A stretch of 64,000 nt of DNA, taken from assembly GCA_017475045.1 (NCBI GenBank), contig JAFVGH010000085.1:59129-123128 (forward strand). Reading direction: 5' to 3'. Shown one piece after another: positions 1 to 8,102 of the stretch (positions are counted from its first letter, which is position 1; each line of letters begins with the position of its first letter). This DNA is from Fibrobacter sp. GTDB lineage: Bacteria > Fibrobacterota > Fibrobacteria > Fibrobacterales > Fibrobacteraceae. A program made the position numbers and the translations under genes. Below the pieces are notes generated by a model that saw only the letters and a list, made by a program, of their open reading frames with translations, was not told the DNA's origin and searched no databases.

Positions 1-287
1 CCCGCACGCTCGGCGATTTCAAGTTCCAGGTCGTTGGTCCAAAGTTTGATATCCACGATGGTTTCCCGCTCTACCAGAGGTTCATAACTGAAGAAGGCCC
101 GCACGGGGGCGTCGCCGATTTCTTCTTTGTAGTAGTTGGTGAAGGTAAAGGGGAAGGGGACAAGGTTCAGGTCCTCTTCGCCAAACTTTTCGCGGAGGGT
201 GGCCCGTACAGCCTCGATGGCGGGAATGTCTTTTGCGAGGATTCCCACGATAATCTTGACTTTGGCCGGTGTCCTGGTTGCGCCCAT
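1..287 (-). CDS. DUF4416 family protein (5' part only)
   Basis: I translated this directly from the minus strand: ATG at 287, open to the window edge (95 codons). The product begins MGATRTPAKVKIIVGILAKD and carries PFPFTFTNYYKEEIGDAPVR and IKLWTNDLELEIAERAG, the pattern of DUF4416 proteins, whose biochemical role is unknown. The C-terminal half lies outside the window. No clear Shine-Dalgarno precedes the ATG; a TTG at 297 opens a different frame and is a shadow. It is divergent from the cyclotransferase gene, with only 35 nt of AT-rich DNA shared as promoter space. Family call is from remembered motif similarity. Confidence 0.75.
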   Translation of the reverse strand, partial: MGATRTPAKVKIIVGILAKDIPAIEAVRATLREKFGEEDLNLVPFPFTFTNYYKEEIGDAPVRAFFSYEPLVERETIVDIKLWTNDLELEIAERA

Positions 288-322
288 GGTGACTCAAATA
301 TAATTTTTCTACATATATCCCT

Positions 323-1069
323 ATGATTTCGCTTTTGCGTAGAGTCCTGTTTTGTGCGGTTATAGGTGCGGCCTTAGTCTATGCCGATACCCCCCGCGTG
401 GTGCCTACCATCGTGGATTCCATACCTCACGAGCGGACCCACTTTACCCAGGGGCTGTTTTTTGACGGCAAGGACCTGATTGAATCGACGGGGCAATACG
501 GCCAGTCGGGCATTTACCGGCGTACCTTGGATGGCAAGATTTTGGATTCCCTGCGTCTGGAGGAACGCTACTTTGGCGAGGGTTCCGTGGCTGTGGGCGA
601 TGACATCTTCTACCTGACCTGGAAATCCCATAAGGCGTTTGTCGTGAACAGGAAACCTTTCTCTATGAAGGGGGAATTCCGTATTCCTACAGAAGGCTGG
701 GGGCTTACTTACTGGCGGGATGCCCTTTTGATGAGCAACGGCAGCCATGAACTTTTGCAGATTGGGCTTGGCGGTTTTGCGGTGGTGGGTGTGATTCCCG
801 TAACCGATGGCGGTCGCCCTGTGCCAAACCTGAACGAACTGGAACTGGTCCGTGATACTTTGTATGCGAATATTTGGACCACGGGACTCATTGCTGTGGT
901 GGAACTGCCCAGCGGACATGTGCTGAAGTACCTGGACTTTACCGACAAGGCCCGGGAGATTCGCCGTCGTTTTCCGCAGGCGGATGTATTGAACGGAATA
1001 GCCTTCGATGGTCGTGATTTTTGGATTACGGGCAAGAACTGGCCCTGGATTTACAAGGTGCGGTTCTAG
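323..1069 (+). CDS. Secreted glutaminyl-peptide cyclotransferase (plant-type)
   Basis: The 248-residue protein matches the plant-type glutaminyl cyclase family (Glu_cyclase_2), a five-bladed beta-propeller that converts N-terminal Gln to pyroglutamate. Diagnostic segments are HERTHFTQGL, ESTGQYGQSG, PNLNELE, VLNGIAFD and ITGKNWPWIYKV. Residues 1-21 form a signal peptide (basic MISLLRR, hydrophobic core, AYADTP cleavage region), so it acts in the periplasm or outside. In this phylum pyroglutamate formation may protect exported proteins, which is an inference. It stands alone, followed by the leuA leader on the same strand. Confidence 0.88.
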   Translation: MISLLRRVLFCAVIGAALVYADTPRVVPTIVDSIPHERTHFTQGLFFDGKDLIESTGQYGQSGIYRRTLDGKILDSLRLEERYFGEGSVAVGDDIFYLTWKSHKAFVVNRKPFSMKGEFRIPTEGWGLTYWRDALLMSNGSHELLQIGLGGFAVVGVIPVTDGGRPVPNLNELELVRDTLYANIWTTGLIAVVELPSGHVLKYLDFTDKAREIRRRFPQADVLNGIAFDGRDFWITGKNWPWIYKVRF

Positions 1070-1078
1070 GCGTAGCCC

Positions 1079-1107
1079 TTGCCACAAAACTAAAAACTTT
1101 GTATATT
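1079..1107 (+). promoter_or_regulatory. Predicted sigma-70-like promoter of the leu leader
   Basis: TTGCCA (1079-1084) and TATATT (1102-1107) are separated by 17 nt. The expected transcription start lies near 1113-1115, practically at the leader ATG at 1115, so the leader may be translated from a leaderless or nearly leaderless mRNA. No start-site data support this. Confidence 0.5.
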
Positions 1108-1114
1108 CAATGAT

Positions 1115-1174
1115 ATGAAAAGGACCCTGAACCTGCTACTTCTATTGCGACTTGCTGCTGGAGCGAGGTTTTAG
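1115..1174 (+). CDS. Leucine-rich leader peptide of the leuA attenuator
   Basis: A 19-codon ORF, MKRTLNLLLLLRLAAGARF, too short for standard gene callers. Seven of its residues are Leu, with CTG, CTA, CTT, CTA and TTG read consecutively at 1133-1147. It lies 40 nt before an intrinsic terminator and about 145 nt before leuA. By analogy with leu and ilv leaders, ribosomes stalling on Leu codons when Leu-tRNA is scarce should prevent terminator formation. GGAGCG at 1160-1165, inside the peptide coding sequence, is complementary to CGCTCC at 1218-1223, part of the terminator 5' arm, so it can act as the antiterminator strand. The peptide itself probably has no function after synthesis. Confidence 0.8.
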   Translation: MKRTLNLLLLLRLAAGARF

Positions 1175-1213
1175 GCCGTTTTCAAGGATTTTTGATAGAA
1201 TTAAACCTAAAAG

Positions 1214-1242
1214 AGCCCGCTCCAATATGGCAGCGGGTTTTT
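1214..1242 (+). terminator. Attenuator terminator upstream of leuA
   Basis: CCCGCT (1216-1221) pairs with AGCGGG (1232-1237), extended by G-T and A-T pairs, and is followed by TTTTT (1238-1242). Its left arm overlaps CGCTCC, which can pair instead with GGAGCG in the leader peptide. It sits between the leader stop codon and the leuA start with no other gene to terminate, so it should control read-through into leuA. Confidence 0.8.
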
Positions 1243-1317
1243 CATTTTTGGGGCAATTTCTATCTTTGAAACCGAAAAATGAATCTTGCGGCCATGTTGC
1301 GTGGGCGAGGAGATAAG

Positions 1318-2889
1318 ATGAGTGAAATGAATGCTGCCGAAATGGCAAAGAGACAACCGTTCTTTTATGACGTCACCCTGCGTGACGGAAACCAGGCGCT
1401 GCCCAAGCCCTGGAACAACGCCCAGAAAAAGGACGTGTACCTGCAGCTTTTGAAACTGGGCGTGCAGGGCGCCGAGGTGGGGTTCCCCGCCTCTAGCGAG
1501 ATGGATTTTGAGTCCTGCAAGGAACTGGCCCAGCTCACCGCCAAGATGGCGGAAGAAGGGGACGAGGTTGCCCAGAAGGTGGTGGTCTCCGGTCTTGCCC
1601 GCTGCGTGGAAAGCGATATCCAGCGTTGCTGGGAGGCGGTGCAGTACGCCCCCCACCCCCGTATTCACACATTCCTCGCTACCAGCAAGCTCTCCATGGA
1701 GCATGTGCTGCACCTGACTCCGGAACAGGTGAAGGAAAAGGCCGTCAAGTGCGTGAAGCTGGCCAAGTCCCTGGTAGGGGACAAGGGCGACGTGGAGTTC
1801 AGCGCCGAACACTTTGGGGACTGCCTGGACAACATGGATTTTGTGATTGACGTGCTGAAGGCCGTGGTGGAGGCGGGAGCCACCACCATAAACCTGCCCA
1901 ATACGGTGGAGCGGTATAGACCCTTCTTGTACGTGAACCAGATTAAGCAGGTTTATGAAGCCTTGCCCAAGGACATTGCCATCTCGGTCCATTGCCACAA
2001 CGACTTGGGCATGGCTACGGCCGCTACGGTGGAAAGTTTCTTTGTGGGCGCCACCCAGCTGGAAGTGGCCCTGAACGGCCTGGGCGAACGCTGCGGCAAC
2101 ACCAATTTTTACGAGGTGGCCGTGGCGCTCCACAACTCCGGCGTGAATACGGGCCTGCACCTGGAACGCATCTACGAGACGGCTATCCTGATTTCCCAGT
2201 GGTCTGGCGTGAGCATTTACAGCCGAGCCCCGCTGATCGGTGCCGAAGCCATTGTGCACCGTAGCGGTATCCACCAGGATGGTGCCTCCAAGACCAAGGA
2301 CATGAAGAAGGGCGCCTACCGCCCCATCGACTATTCCATCATCGGTCGCCACCAGAACGATTCCATCTCCTTTACCAGCCAGAGCGGTCGCACCGCGGTT
2401 TACGAGATTATCACCAAGTTCGGCTACAGGCTTTCCCTGGCCGAGGCGGCAGAACTGCAGCCCGTGCTCAAGGAACTGAGCGAAAAAGAAGGGGAACTCA
2501 GCGCCGAGCGGGTGCTGGACGTGTTCCGCGAAGAGCGGGTGAACGTGAATGCCCGTCTGGTGTTCAACAACGTGGAAGTGATTCCCGACGAGAACCGCTT
2601 TATATTCCATTTCAAGAAGGACGGCGAGGCCATTCGCCGGTCCGTGACCGCCGAAGGCCCCATCGAGGCCGGCCTTATCCTGATGCGAGAAATCAACATG
2701 CCGGTGGAACTGGTGAAGTACCGCCAGGTGGTGGTTCCTGAAAAGGACAAGTTGTGGGCGGGCCGAGGCCTGAGCCGAATCCTCTTGCGCGCTAACGGCA
2801 AGGAAGAGGAAGGTCGTGGCGTCTCCAGCGATACCCTCAAGGCCAATATGCGGGCCCTGTTCAGCGGTGTGAACCTTTTGTACAAGTAG
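1318..2889 (+). CDS. leuA: 2-isopropylmalate synthase
   Basis: First committed enzyme of leucine synthesis: acetyl-CoA plus 2-oxoisovalerate gives 2-isopropylmalate. The DRE-TIM motif FYDVTLRDGNQAL lies near the N-terminus, followed by EVGFPASSEMDFES, the metal-binding SVHCHNDLGMA, NGLGERCGNTNFYEV and HRSGIHQDG. The C-terminal part has the length expected for the leucine-feedback domain. I chose ATG 1318 (523 aa) because AGGAG at 1308-1312 is correctly spaced; an upstream ATG at 1279 would add 13 residues without such a site. The Leu-codon attenuator upstream supports leucine rather than citramalate or homocitrate specificity. leuB lies 5.4 kb away on the other strand; leuCD are not in the window. 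Confidence 0.93.
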   Translation: MSEMNAAEMAKRQPFFYDVTLRDGNQALPKPWNNAQKKDVYLQLLKLGVQGAEVGFPASSEMDFESCKELAQLTAKMAEEGDEVAQKVVVSGLARCVESDIQRCWEAVQYAPHPRIHTFLATSKLSMEHVLHLTPEQVKEKAVKCVKLAKSLVGDKGDVEFSAEHFGDCLDNMDFVIDVLKAVVEAGATTINLPNTVERYRPFLYVNQIKQVYEALPKDIAISVHCHNDLGMATAATVESFFVGATQLEVALNGLGERCGNTNFYEVAVALHNSGVNTGLHLERIYETAILISQWSGVSIYSRAPLIGAEAIVHRSGIHQDGASKTKDMKKGAYRPIDYSIIGRHQNDSISFTSQSGRTAVYEIITKFGYRLSLAEAAELQPVLKELSEKEGELSAERVLDVFREERVNVNARLVFNNVEVIPDENRFIFHFKKDGEAIRRSVTAEGPIEAGLILMREINMPVELVKYRQVVVPEKDKLWAGRGLSRILLRANGKEEEGRGVSSDTLKANMRALFSGVNLLYK

Positions 2890-2895
2890 GTCTTT

Positions 2896-3225
2896 ATGTG
2901 GAAAGCCGTATCCGATGTGGTTCGACCCTTCAAGATAAAGAGGGAACGCCTTGAAAAGTTTGTGGACGATTCCAAGGAATCGGTAAACAAGCTCTGGAAA
3001 TCGGAGCGGGTCCAGTCCGTGGTCCGCTCCACGGAAAAGCTGAAAGATGCGGGTGCCCAGAAAATCTCCAAGTCGGGGATCCGCGGTAAGCTGAAGGATT
3101 TCAAGAAGAAAATCAAGGATCTTCCGCCTTTCCAGAAACTACTCCTGCTGACTATCGCCGTGTGCCTGCCGGCAGGCATCATCATAGCCGTCTTTGTGGC
3201 GGGCCTTATCAAGAGTCGTCAATAA
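2896..3225 (+). CDS. Small protein with C-terminal membrane anchor
   Basis: The 109-residue product is not recognised. Residues 1-78 are highly charged and probably helical (KRERLEKFVDDSKESVNKLW, then a Lys-rich stretch). Residues 82-104 form one hydrophobic helix (LLLLTIAVCLPAGIIIAVFV) before a short LIKSRQ tail, so it is likely tail-anchored with most of the protein in the cytoplasm. It starts 6 nt after leuA and its TAA overlaps the next ATG by one base (TAATG), indicating co-transcription with leuA and the aminotransferase. Confidence 0.7.
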   Translation: MWKAVSDVVRPFKIKRERLEKFVDDSKESVNKLWKSERVQSVVRSTEKLKDAGAQKISKSGIRGKLKDFKKKIKDLPPFQKLLLLTIAVCLPAGIIIAVFVAGLIKSRQ

Positions 3226-4439
3226 TGAAACAGAAGGACCTGACCCCCACGCCGTTCTTTGCCGAACTGGAAAGGGCGAAGTCCGATGTCCTGAAAGATG
3301 CCGCTGCAGGCGGTTTACCTCTCGTTGACATGACGGTGAGCAGTCCCTTACGTGTAGGGCTCCCTTTTGACTTGGAACCTGCGGTAGATTCGGTCAAGGC
3401 TGAATTCAACCTGTGGGACACCAACCCTGCAGGGACCTTGAAGGCCCGGGAGGCTGTGTCGGAGTACTACCGCAGTCGTGGCGGGAATTTTACGCCCGAC
3501 CAGATTCTCCTTACGGCAAGCACCAGCGAGGCCTACTCTATTTTGTTCAAGGCTTTTTGCAATCCAGGAGACGCCATTCTGACGCCGGTTCCAGGGTACC
3601 CTCTGCTGGATACGTTGGCGGAACTTGAAAACCTGGAGTGCTACCCGTATTTCTTGAAACTGTCGAGAAGGGCCTGTCGAGGAGATTCCCGCTCGGTGGC
3701 GGGAATGACAAGCTCAGCATTTCATTTTGCTTTGGATACGGACAGCCTTCTGAGTGCCCCTGCCAATGCAAGAATCCTCTTGTTGGTCTGCCCCCACAAC
3801 CCTACGGGCCATTCCGTCGGCTTGCCTGAGTGGAAAGAGGCGGTTCGTTTCTGCGAAGAGCGGAACTTGGTCCTTGTGGTGGACGAAGTTTTCGGGGATT
3901 ATTCCTATGATGCGAATGTTCGGCGTTCCTGGCAGTTCCTTGCACAGGGGTGTGAAAAGCCCCGTTGCCCCATCGTATGGCTGAACGGCCTCAGCAAGGT
4001 CTGCGGAAGCCCTCAGGTGAAGCTGGGTTGGATGGCCGTGTACGCTCCCGAAGATATACGTGAATCCATCCACGAGACTCTGGAATATGTGGCGGATGCC
4101 TACCTGAGTGTTTCCTCTATGGCCCAGGCCTTGGCAACTCCGCTGCTCGCTGAATCGGCAAACTACGAAAAAAGGATTCAGGAACGCCTGCAGCAAAATC
4201 TGGCTGTCCTGCGGGAAAAGTTCCCCTCCAAGTACTGCCCCGAAGTTTCGGGAGGCTGGTATGCGGTTGTCCGCTTGGGCGACAACGACGAGGAACTGAC
4301 GCTCCGTCTTTTGCGGGAAAAGCATGTGCTTGTACAGCCGGGATTCTTCTTCGATTTCGAGGAGGACGGCTGGATTGTGATAAGCCTGCTGCAGGAACCG
4401 GATATTTTTGCGGAAGGACTCCGGCGGATTTGTTCCTAG
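3225..4439 (+). CDS. PLP-dependent class I/II aminotransferase
   Basis: A 404-residue fold-type I aminotransferase. Visible motifs are LTASTSEAYSILFKAFCNPGD (cofactor phosphate side), CPHNPTGHSV, VVDEVFGDY with the PLP-contacting Asp, and NGLSKVCGSPQVKLGW with the Schiff-base Lys. The start ATG overlaps the preceding stop; in-frame codons further upstream lie inside that gene. Co-transcription with leuA makes amino-acid transamination a reasonable guess, but substrate cannot be read from sequence. Residues 153-162 (GDSRSVAGMT) are exactly encoded by a palindromic repeat present elsewhere in the window, in a loop between the pyridoxal-binding segments; the reading frame is intact. Confidence 0.85.
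   Translation: MKQKDLTPTPFFAELERAKSDVLKDAAAGGLPLVDMTVSSPLRVGLPFDLEPAVDSVKAEFNLWDTNPAGTLKAREAVSEYYRSRGGNFTPDQILLTASTSEAYSILFKAFCNPGDAILTPVPGYPLLDTLAELENLECYPYFLKLSRRACRGDSRSVAGMTSSAFHFALDTDSLLSAPANARILLLVCPHNPTGHSVGLPEWKEAVRFCEERNLVLVVDEVFGDYSYDANVRRSWQFLAQGCEKPRCPIVWLNGLSKVCGSPQVKLGWMAVYAPEDIRESIHETLEYVADAYLSVSSMAQALATPLLAESANYEKRIQERLQQNLAVLREKFPSKYCPEVSGGWYAVVRLGDNDEELTLRLLREKHVLVQPGFFFDFEEDGWIVISLLQEPDIFAEGLRRICS
3681..3710. repeat. Palindromic repeat (family A) inside the aminotransferase gene
   Basis: On the minus strand the element reads TGTCATTCCCG, a short loop, then CGGGAATCTCC. It is 30 nt long, adds exactly ten codons and keeps the frame. Related copies are at 8103-8124, 14606-14632, 15763-15791 and 62997-63024. 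The arms differ between copies but stay complementary. Confidence 0.8.
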
Positions 4440-4492
4440 CTTTTCTAAATTCGGAATGAAAGAAATTAAACGATATAGGTGAACGTAGCATC

Positions 4493-5596
4493 GTGGCGAA
4501 CAAGAAAGTTTTACTCATTAATTGGCGTGACATCAAGAACCCGGAAGCGGGCGGCGCTGAGCTTTATTTTCATGAACTTTTCAAGCGTATCAACGGCAAT
4601 GGTTACGACATAACGGTACTTGCCCACAAGGTGCCGGGGCTCCCTGACGAAGAAGTGGTAGACGGCATGCGTACGCTGCGAATAGGTTCCAAGTTCCTGT
4701 TCAACTATTCCGCCTTCTTTTACGCCCGCAAGCACCAGAAGGAATACGACCTGATTGTAGAGGACCTGAACAAGATTCCCTTCTTTACGCCACTCTGCAC
4801 CAAGACGAAACGCCTCCACATGGTCATGCATTTTTTCCGCAAGTCCATTTTCCGCGAGACGTTTTTCCCGTTGGCCCTTTACGTTTACCTGATGGAACGC
4901 TCTGTAGCCCTTTTCTACAAGAAGGAGCATTTCCTGGCCATTTCCCAAAGCACTGCCGATGAAATTCGCGACATGGGAATCAGGGCGAAGGATATTGCCG
5001 TAGTGGAGCCGGGAATTGATACCGAGTATTTCAAGCCCACCTGTGCCAAGGCAAACCCGCCCGTGATTTCGTACGTGGGCCGTCTCATGAAATACAAGAA
5101 CGCCCAGTTTGTAATTAACGCCATGCCTCGTTTAAAGGAATTGGTTCCGGGGATTAGGCTGGAAGTGGCTGGCGGCGGAGATTACCGCGGGGAACTGGAA
5201 AAGTTGGTGAAGGACCTGGGTGTTGCCGACGCGGTAAAATTCCTGGGCCGTGTCTCCGAAGACGAGAAACGGGACTTGTTGAGCCGTTCCACATTGTTTA
5301 TCAACCCGTCTTTCAAGGAAGGCTGGGGAATCAATAATATCGAGGCGAACCTGTGCGGGACCATTTCGGTTTCCAATAACGTGGCAGGCCTCAAAGATTC
5401 CGTTGTAGATGGTGTAACGGGAATTCTGTACGAGAACGATGACCCGGAAGGCTTCTGCCAGAAGGTGGCTTCCGTTATCCAAGACAAGGAACGGCTCGCT
5501 ACGCTGGAAAAGAACGCCAAGGAACGAGCCCTTTCCATGAGCTGGGATGCCATGGCGGCAAAGATGCACGCTGTTTTGGACGAGGTGATGGGGTAG
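4493..5596 (+). CDS. Glycosyltransferase family 4 protein
   Basis: A GT-B glycosyltransferase of 367 residues. The N-terminal domain has the GGAELYFHEL acceptor-side motif, and the C-terminal domain has VISYVGRLMKYKNAQFVINA, the diphosphate-binding region, and the SFKEGWGINNIEANLCGT nucleotide-sugar motif with the EX7E-type acidic pair. It probably transfers a sugar to a cell-surface glycan or lipid carrier; donor and acceptor are unknown. I used GTG at 4493, since no nearby ATG keeps the family N-terminus KKVLLINWRD. The HigA-like gene follows after 2 nt. Confidence 0.85.
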   Translation: MANKKVLLINWRDIKNPEAGGAELYFHELFKRINGNGYDITVLAHKVPGLPDEEVVDGMRTLRIGSKFLFNYSAFFYARKHQKEYDLIVEDLNKIPFFTPLCTKTKRLHMVMHFFRKSIFRETFFPLALYVYLMERSVALFYKKEHFLAISQSTADEIRDMGIRAKDIAVVEPGIDTEYFKPTCAKANPPVISYVGRLMKYKNAQFVINAMPRLKELVPGIRLEVAGGGDYRGELEKLVKDLGVADAVKFLGRVSEDEKRDLLSRSTLFINPSFKEGWGINNIEANLCGTISVSNNVAGLKDSVVDGVTGILYENDDPEGFCQKVASVIQDKERLATLEKNAKERALSMSWDAMAAKMHAVLDEVMG

Positions 5597-5598
5597 GT

Positions 5599-5832
5599 AT
5601 GGCAAGACACGGAGTTCCTACGCCGGGACAGGCGATTATCGAGGGCATGGAATGGCTCAAGATGGACAAGGCGGAATTTGCCCGCAGGCTTGGCATTTCT
5701 GAAGACCTGCTGGAAAAACTGATTGCAGGGGAGACCGGCATTACTGCAGAACTGGCCGCTTCTTTGGAGTCGGTGACCGGGAGCCCTGCCGCTTATTGGA
5801 AAATGCTGGAACGGAAATCCCAGAAGGCCTAG
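5599..5832 (+). CDS. HigA-like XRE-family DNA-binding protein, no toxin partner
   Basis: The 77-residue protein resembles the HigA/XRE antitoxin group: the N-terminal GVPTPGQAIIEGMEWLKMDK recalls the PG-x-L segment, then AEFARRLGISEDLLEKLIAG is a helix-turn-helix, followed by GITAELAASLESVTGSPAAY and a W-K-M-L tail. HigB toxins normally sit directly upstream; here the neighbours are a glycosyltransferase (2 nt) and pmbA (6 nt), so this is an orphan regulator within an operon. It could autoregulate the operon or be an antitoxin remnant; neither is shown. Confidence 0.75.
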   Translation: MARHGVPTPGQAIIEGMEWLKMDKAEFARRLGISEDLLEKLIAGETGITAELAASLESVTGSPAAYWKMLERKSQKA

Positions 5833-5838
5833 GTTTTT

Positions 5839-7167
5839 ATGAATATTGAAGACGCTATTTCTTACATCAACGACAAGGCCAAGGGACAGGCGGAGCAGTT
5901 CGACGTAATCGCCTCCAGGTCCCATTCCGAAGGGCTTTCCCTTTTCCAGGGGCAGGTCCAGAATACGGAAATTTCCGATTCTGTGGGTGTGGGAATCCGC
6001 GTCATCAAGAATGGCCGTCCGGGTTATGCCCATACGGAACGCCTTACGGCGGAGGCTTTGGAGCAGACCCTGAAAGATGCCCTTTGCCATACCCAGTGGA
6101 CCGATGAAATCAATGTAGACCTGCCTGAGCCGGGTTCGGTACCGGATGTGGACCGCGACTACAATCCGGATCTGGAAAAGATTGGCCTTTCCGAGATGAA
6201 GGATGCCTGTGTTGATTTGGAAAATGCGACGTTCGCAAAGTCCAAGGAAATAGAGAACATCCCTTACTTGGGTGCGGATCTTTCGTGCAGCGAGGATTTT
6301 GTGGCCAACCACAAGGGGGTCTTCTACCGGACCCGTTCCAACTCCGTCTCTATAGGAGTCGGCGCTGTTGCTTGCCGGGATGGCATCAAGAAGTTGGGGA
6401 GCTTTACCAAGTCTAGTCGAAACTGGAACGAAATCAATGTGGAAGAAATCGCTTCCCGTGCTGCAGGTTATTCCACGGAGCTTTTTGGCGCAAAGAAAAT
6501 CCAGGGTGGCAAGATTCCCGTGGTTTTGTCGGAGCGCGTGTCGGGCAGGTTCATGCGGATGTATTCCCAGCCCTACCTGGCCGACTCCATGCAGAAGGGC
6601 CTTTCCAGGCTTTCAGGCAAGGAAGGCTCGAAGATTGCTTCGGACTGCGTTTCCCTTTGGAGTGTTGGCGCGGGTGACATGTTCAGCCACCATTTCCCCT
6701 ACGATTCCGAAGGAGTGCCCACCCAGTTGGTGAAGGTCATCGATGGTGGCGTTTTCAGCCAGGGCCTCTATAACCTGGAAACGGCCGCCAAGGCAGGCTG
6801 CAAGTCTACGGGAAACGGAGTCCGGGATATGGGAACCAAGATGTCTACGGCTTTCTTCAACATGCTGGTGCCTTGCGGTGAAAAATCTACGGAAGAGCTG
6901 CTGAAGCTGTTCCCCAAGTGCCTGCTGGTGGCCCGCCTGGAAGGTAACTCCGGCTGCAATTCGGTGAGCGGGGAACTGAGCATCGGAGCACATGGCTTTT
7001 GGTGCGAGAACGGCCAGATTGTCCATCCGGTAGACAGCGTGACCCTGAGCGGCAACTACTTCGACATTATCCAAGAAGTGGTGGCTTGCGGAAACTCTTA
7101 TTACGACGATTTTTCTAGCACTAAAGTCCCTGCGTTGGCGGTACAGTCCCTATCGGTAAGCGCTTGA
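5839..7167 (+). CDS. pmbA: TldE/PmbA-type peptidase subunit
   Basis: A 442-residue member of the TldD/PmbA (U62) family. It contains the family segments SVGVGIRVIKNGRPGYAHTE near the N-terminus, RVSGRFMRMYSQPYLADSMQ in the middle, PYDSEGVPTQLVKVIDGGV, and the glycine-rich GNSGCNSVSGELSIGAHG. It lacks the HExxxH metal motif that TldD carries, as expected for the non-catalytic TldE/PmbA partner. TldD is not in the window. The heterodimer cleaves unfolded peptides such as antitoxins and modified peptide precursors, which makes its adjacency to a HigA-like gene suggestive only. Confidence 0.88.
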   Translation: MNIEDAISYINDKAKGQAEQFDVIASRSHSEGLSLFQGQVQNTEISDSVGVGIRVIKNGRPGYAHTERLTAEALEQTLKDALCHTQWTDEINVDLPEPGSVPDVDRDYNPDLEKIGLSEMKDACVDLENATFAKSKEIENIPYLGADLSCSEDFVANHKGVFYRTRSNSVSIGVGAVACRDGIKKLGSFTKSSRNWNEINVEEIASRAAGYSTELFGAKKIQGGKIPVVLSERVSGRFMRMYSQPYLADSMQKGLSRLSGKEGSKIASDCVSLWSVGAGDMFSHHFPYDSEGVPTQLVKVIDGGVFSQGLYNLETAAKAGCKSTGNGVRDMGTKMSTAFFNMLVPCGEKSTEELLKLFPKCLLVARLEGNSGCNSVSGELSIGAHGFWCENGQIVHPVDSVTLSGNYFDIIQEVVACGNSYYDDFSSTKVPALAVQSLSVSA

Positions 7168-7299
7168 TTTTTAGACGTTCTAGGCGCCTTCCTTTACACC
7201 CGTAAACACTTTTTCTTCCTGGTACCATGTTCCCGGAGCGTTAAAAAGAGTATTTTGTTCTCGTGAAAAGCCGGTGGTTTACACCGCAAAGGAACGAAA

Positions 7300-8034
7300 A
7301 TGATTGATGTAAAGGGAAAATGGTGCCTCGTTACCGGCGGATGCCGTGGTGTAGGTCGCCTGACTGCCATCGAGATGGCTAAACTGGGTGCAAACATTAT
7401 CTTGCAGGGCCGCGACAAGGCCCATGCCGAGCCGGTGCTGGCCGAAATCAAGAAGCTTGGCGTTGAAGGTCGCGCTGTAGGCTGCAACCTGGAAAGCGAA
7501 ACTGAAATCGATGCTGCCCTTGCCGAAATCGACAGCTGGGGCGTGCAGGTGGACCTGGTGTTCAACAACGCGGGTCTCATGAGCCACTACTTTACCGACT
7601 ACCTTACCAACACCATGGATGATTTCCACCATGCCATGGCGGTGAATTTCTATGCTCCCGTCAAGATTGCCTATCACTTTTTGCCGGGCATGATCAAGCG
7701 TGGCTTTGGCCGCATGCAGCTCACCACCAGCGGTATCGCCAACGAACCCGAACTGATGGGTTACGCCTGTGCCAAGGCAGCCCTCACCAAGTTCGTGAAG
7801 GATTTTGCCTGCAAGCTGAATGGTACCGACGTGATGATGAACGTGATGGATCCGGGTTGGCTCCGTACGGACCTGGGTGGCCCCAACGCCCCTAACGCCC
7901 CCGAGACCGTGATTCCGGGCTCCATGGTGTCCGTGCTCTTGGACGACAAGAAGAGCGGTCGCTGGTTCAGCGCCCAGGAATTTACGGGCATGAGCCTTGC
8001 CGATGCAGTTGAAAAAGGCAAGACCATCGAATAG
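7300..8034 (+). CDS. Short-chain dehydrogenase/reductase
   Basis: A classical SDR of 244 residues. TGGCRGVGR (residues 11-19) is the dinucleotide-binding glycine motif, NNAG (around 89) stabilises the fold, and TTSGI plus YACAK supply the Ser-Tyr-Lys catalytic residues. An Arg in the first loop (LQGRDK) suggests NADP(H). Substrate is unknown. A 132-nt AT-rich gap separates it from pmbA and AAGGAACG precedes the ATG. A strong terminator follows at 8066, so it is probably monocistronic. Confidence 0.88.
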   Translation: MIDVKGKWCLVTGGCRGVGRLTAIEMAKLGANIILQGRDKAHAEPVLAEIKKLGVEGRAVGCNLESETEIDAALAEIDSWGVQVDLVFNNAGLMSHYFTDYLTNTMDDFHHAMAVNFYAPVKIAYHFLPGMIKRGFGRMQLTTSGIANEPELMGYACAKAALTKFVKDFACKLNGTDVMMNVMDPGWLRTDLGGPNAPNAPETVIPGSMVSVLLDDKKSGRWFSAQEFTGMSLADAVEKGKTIE

Positions 8035-8065
8035 AGTTTCTTCTACTGATTCTCCTTGAAGAAAG

Positions 8066-8095
8066 AAAGTTCCCCGGATTCCCGGGGAACTTTTT
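8066..8095 (+). terminator. Intrinsic terminator after the SDR gene
   Basis: AAAGTTCCCCGG (8066-8077) pairs perfectly with CCGGGGAACTTT (8082-8093) and is followed by TT-C-TT. It is close to symmetric, but the SDR gene is the evident user. Confidence 0.9.
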
Positions 8096-8102
8096 CTTGT
8101 AA

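Noticed and set aside
1279..1317. Upstream ATG of leuA at 1279
   Set aside because: No ribosome-binding site at suitable distance, whereas AGGAG precedes ATG 1318; the extra 13 residues have no family counterpart.
1207..2610. A 467-codon minus-strand frame over the leu attenuator and leuA
   Set aside because: It runs through the terminator hairpin and has no recognisable protein features; leuA is unambiguous on the other strand.
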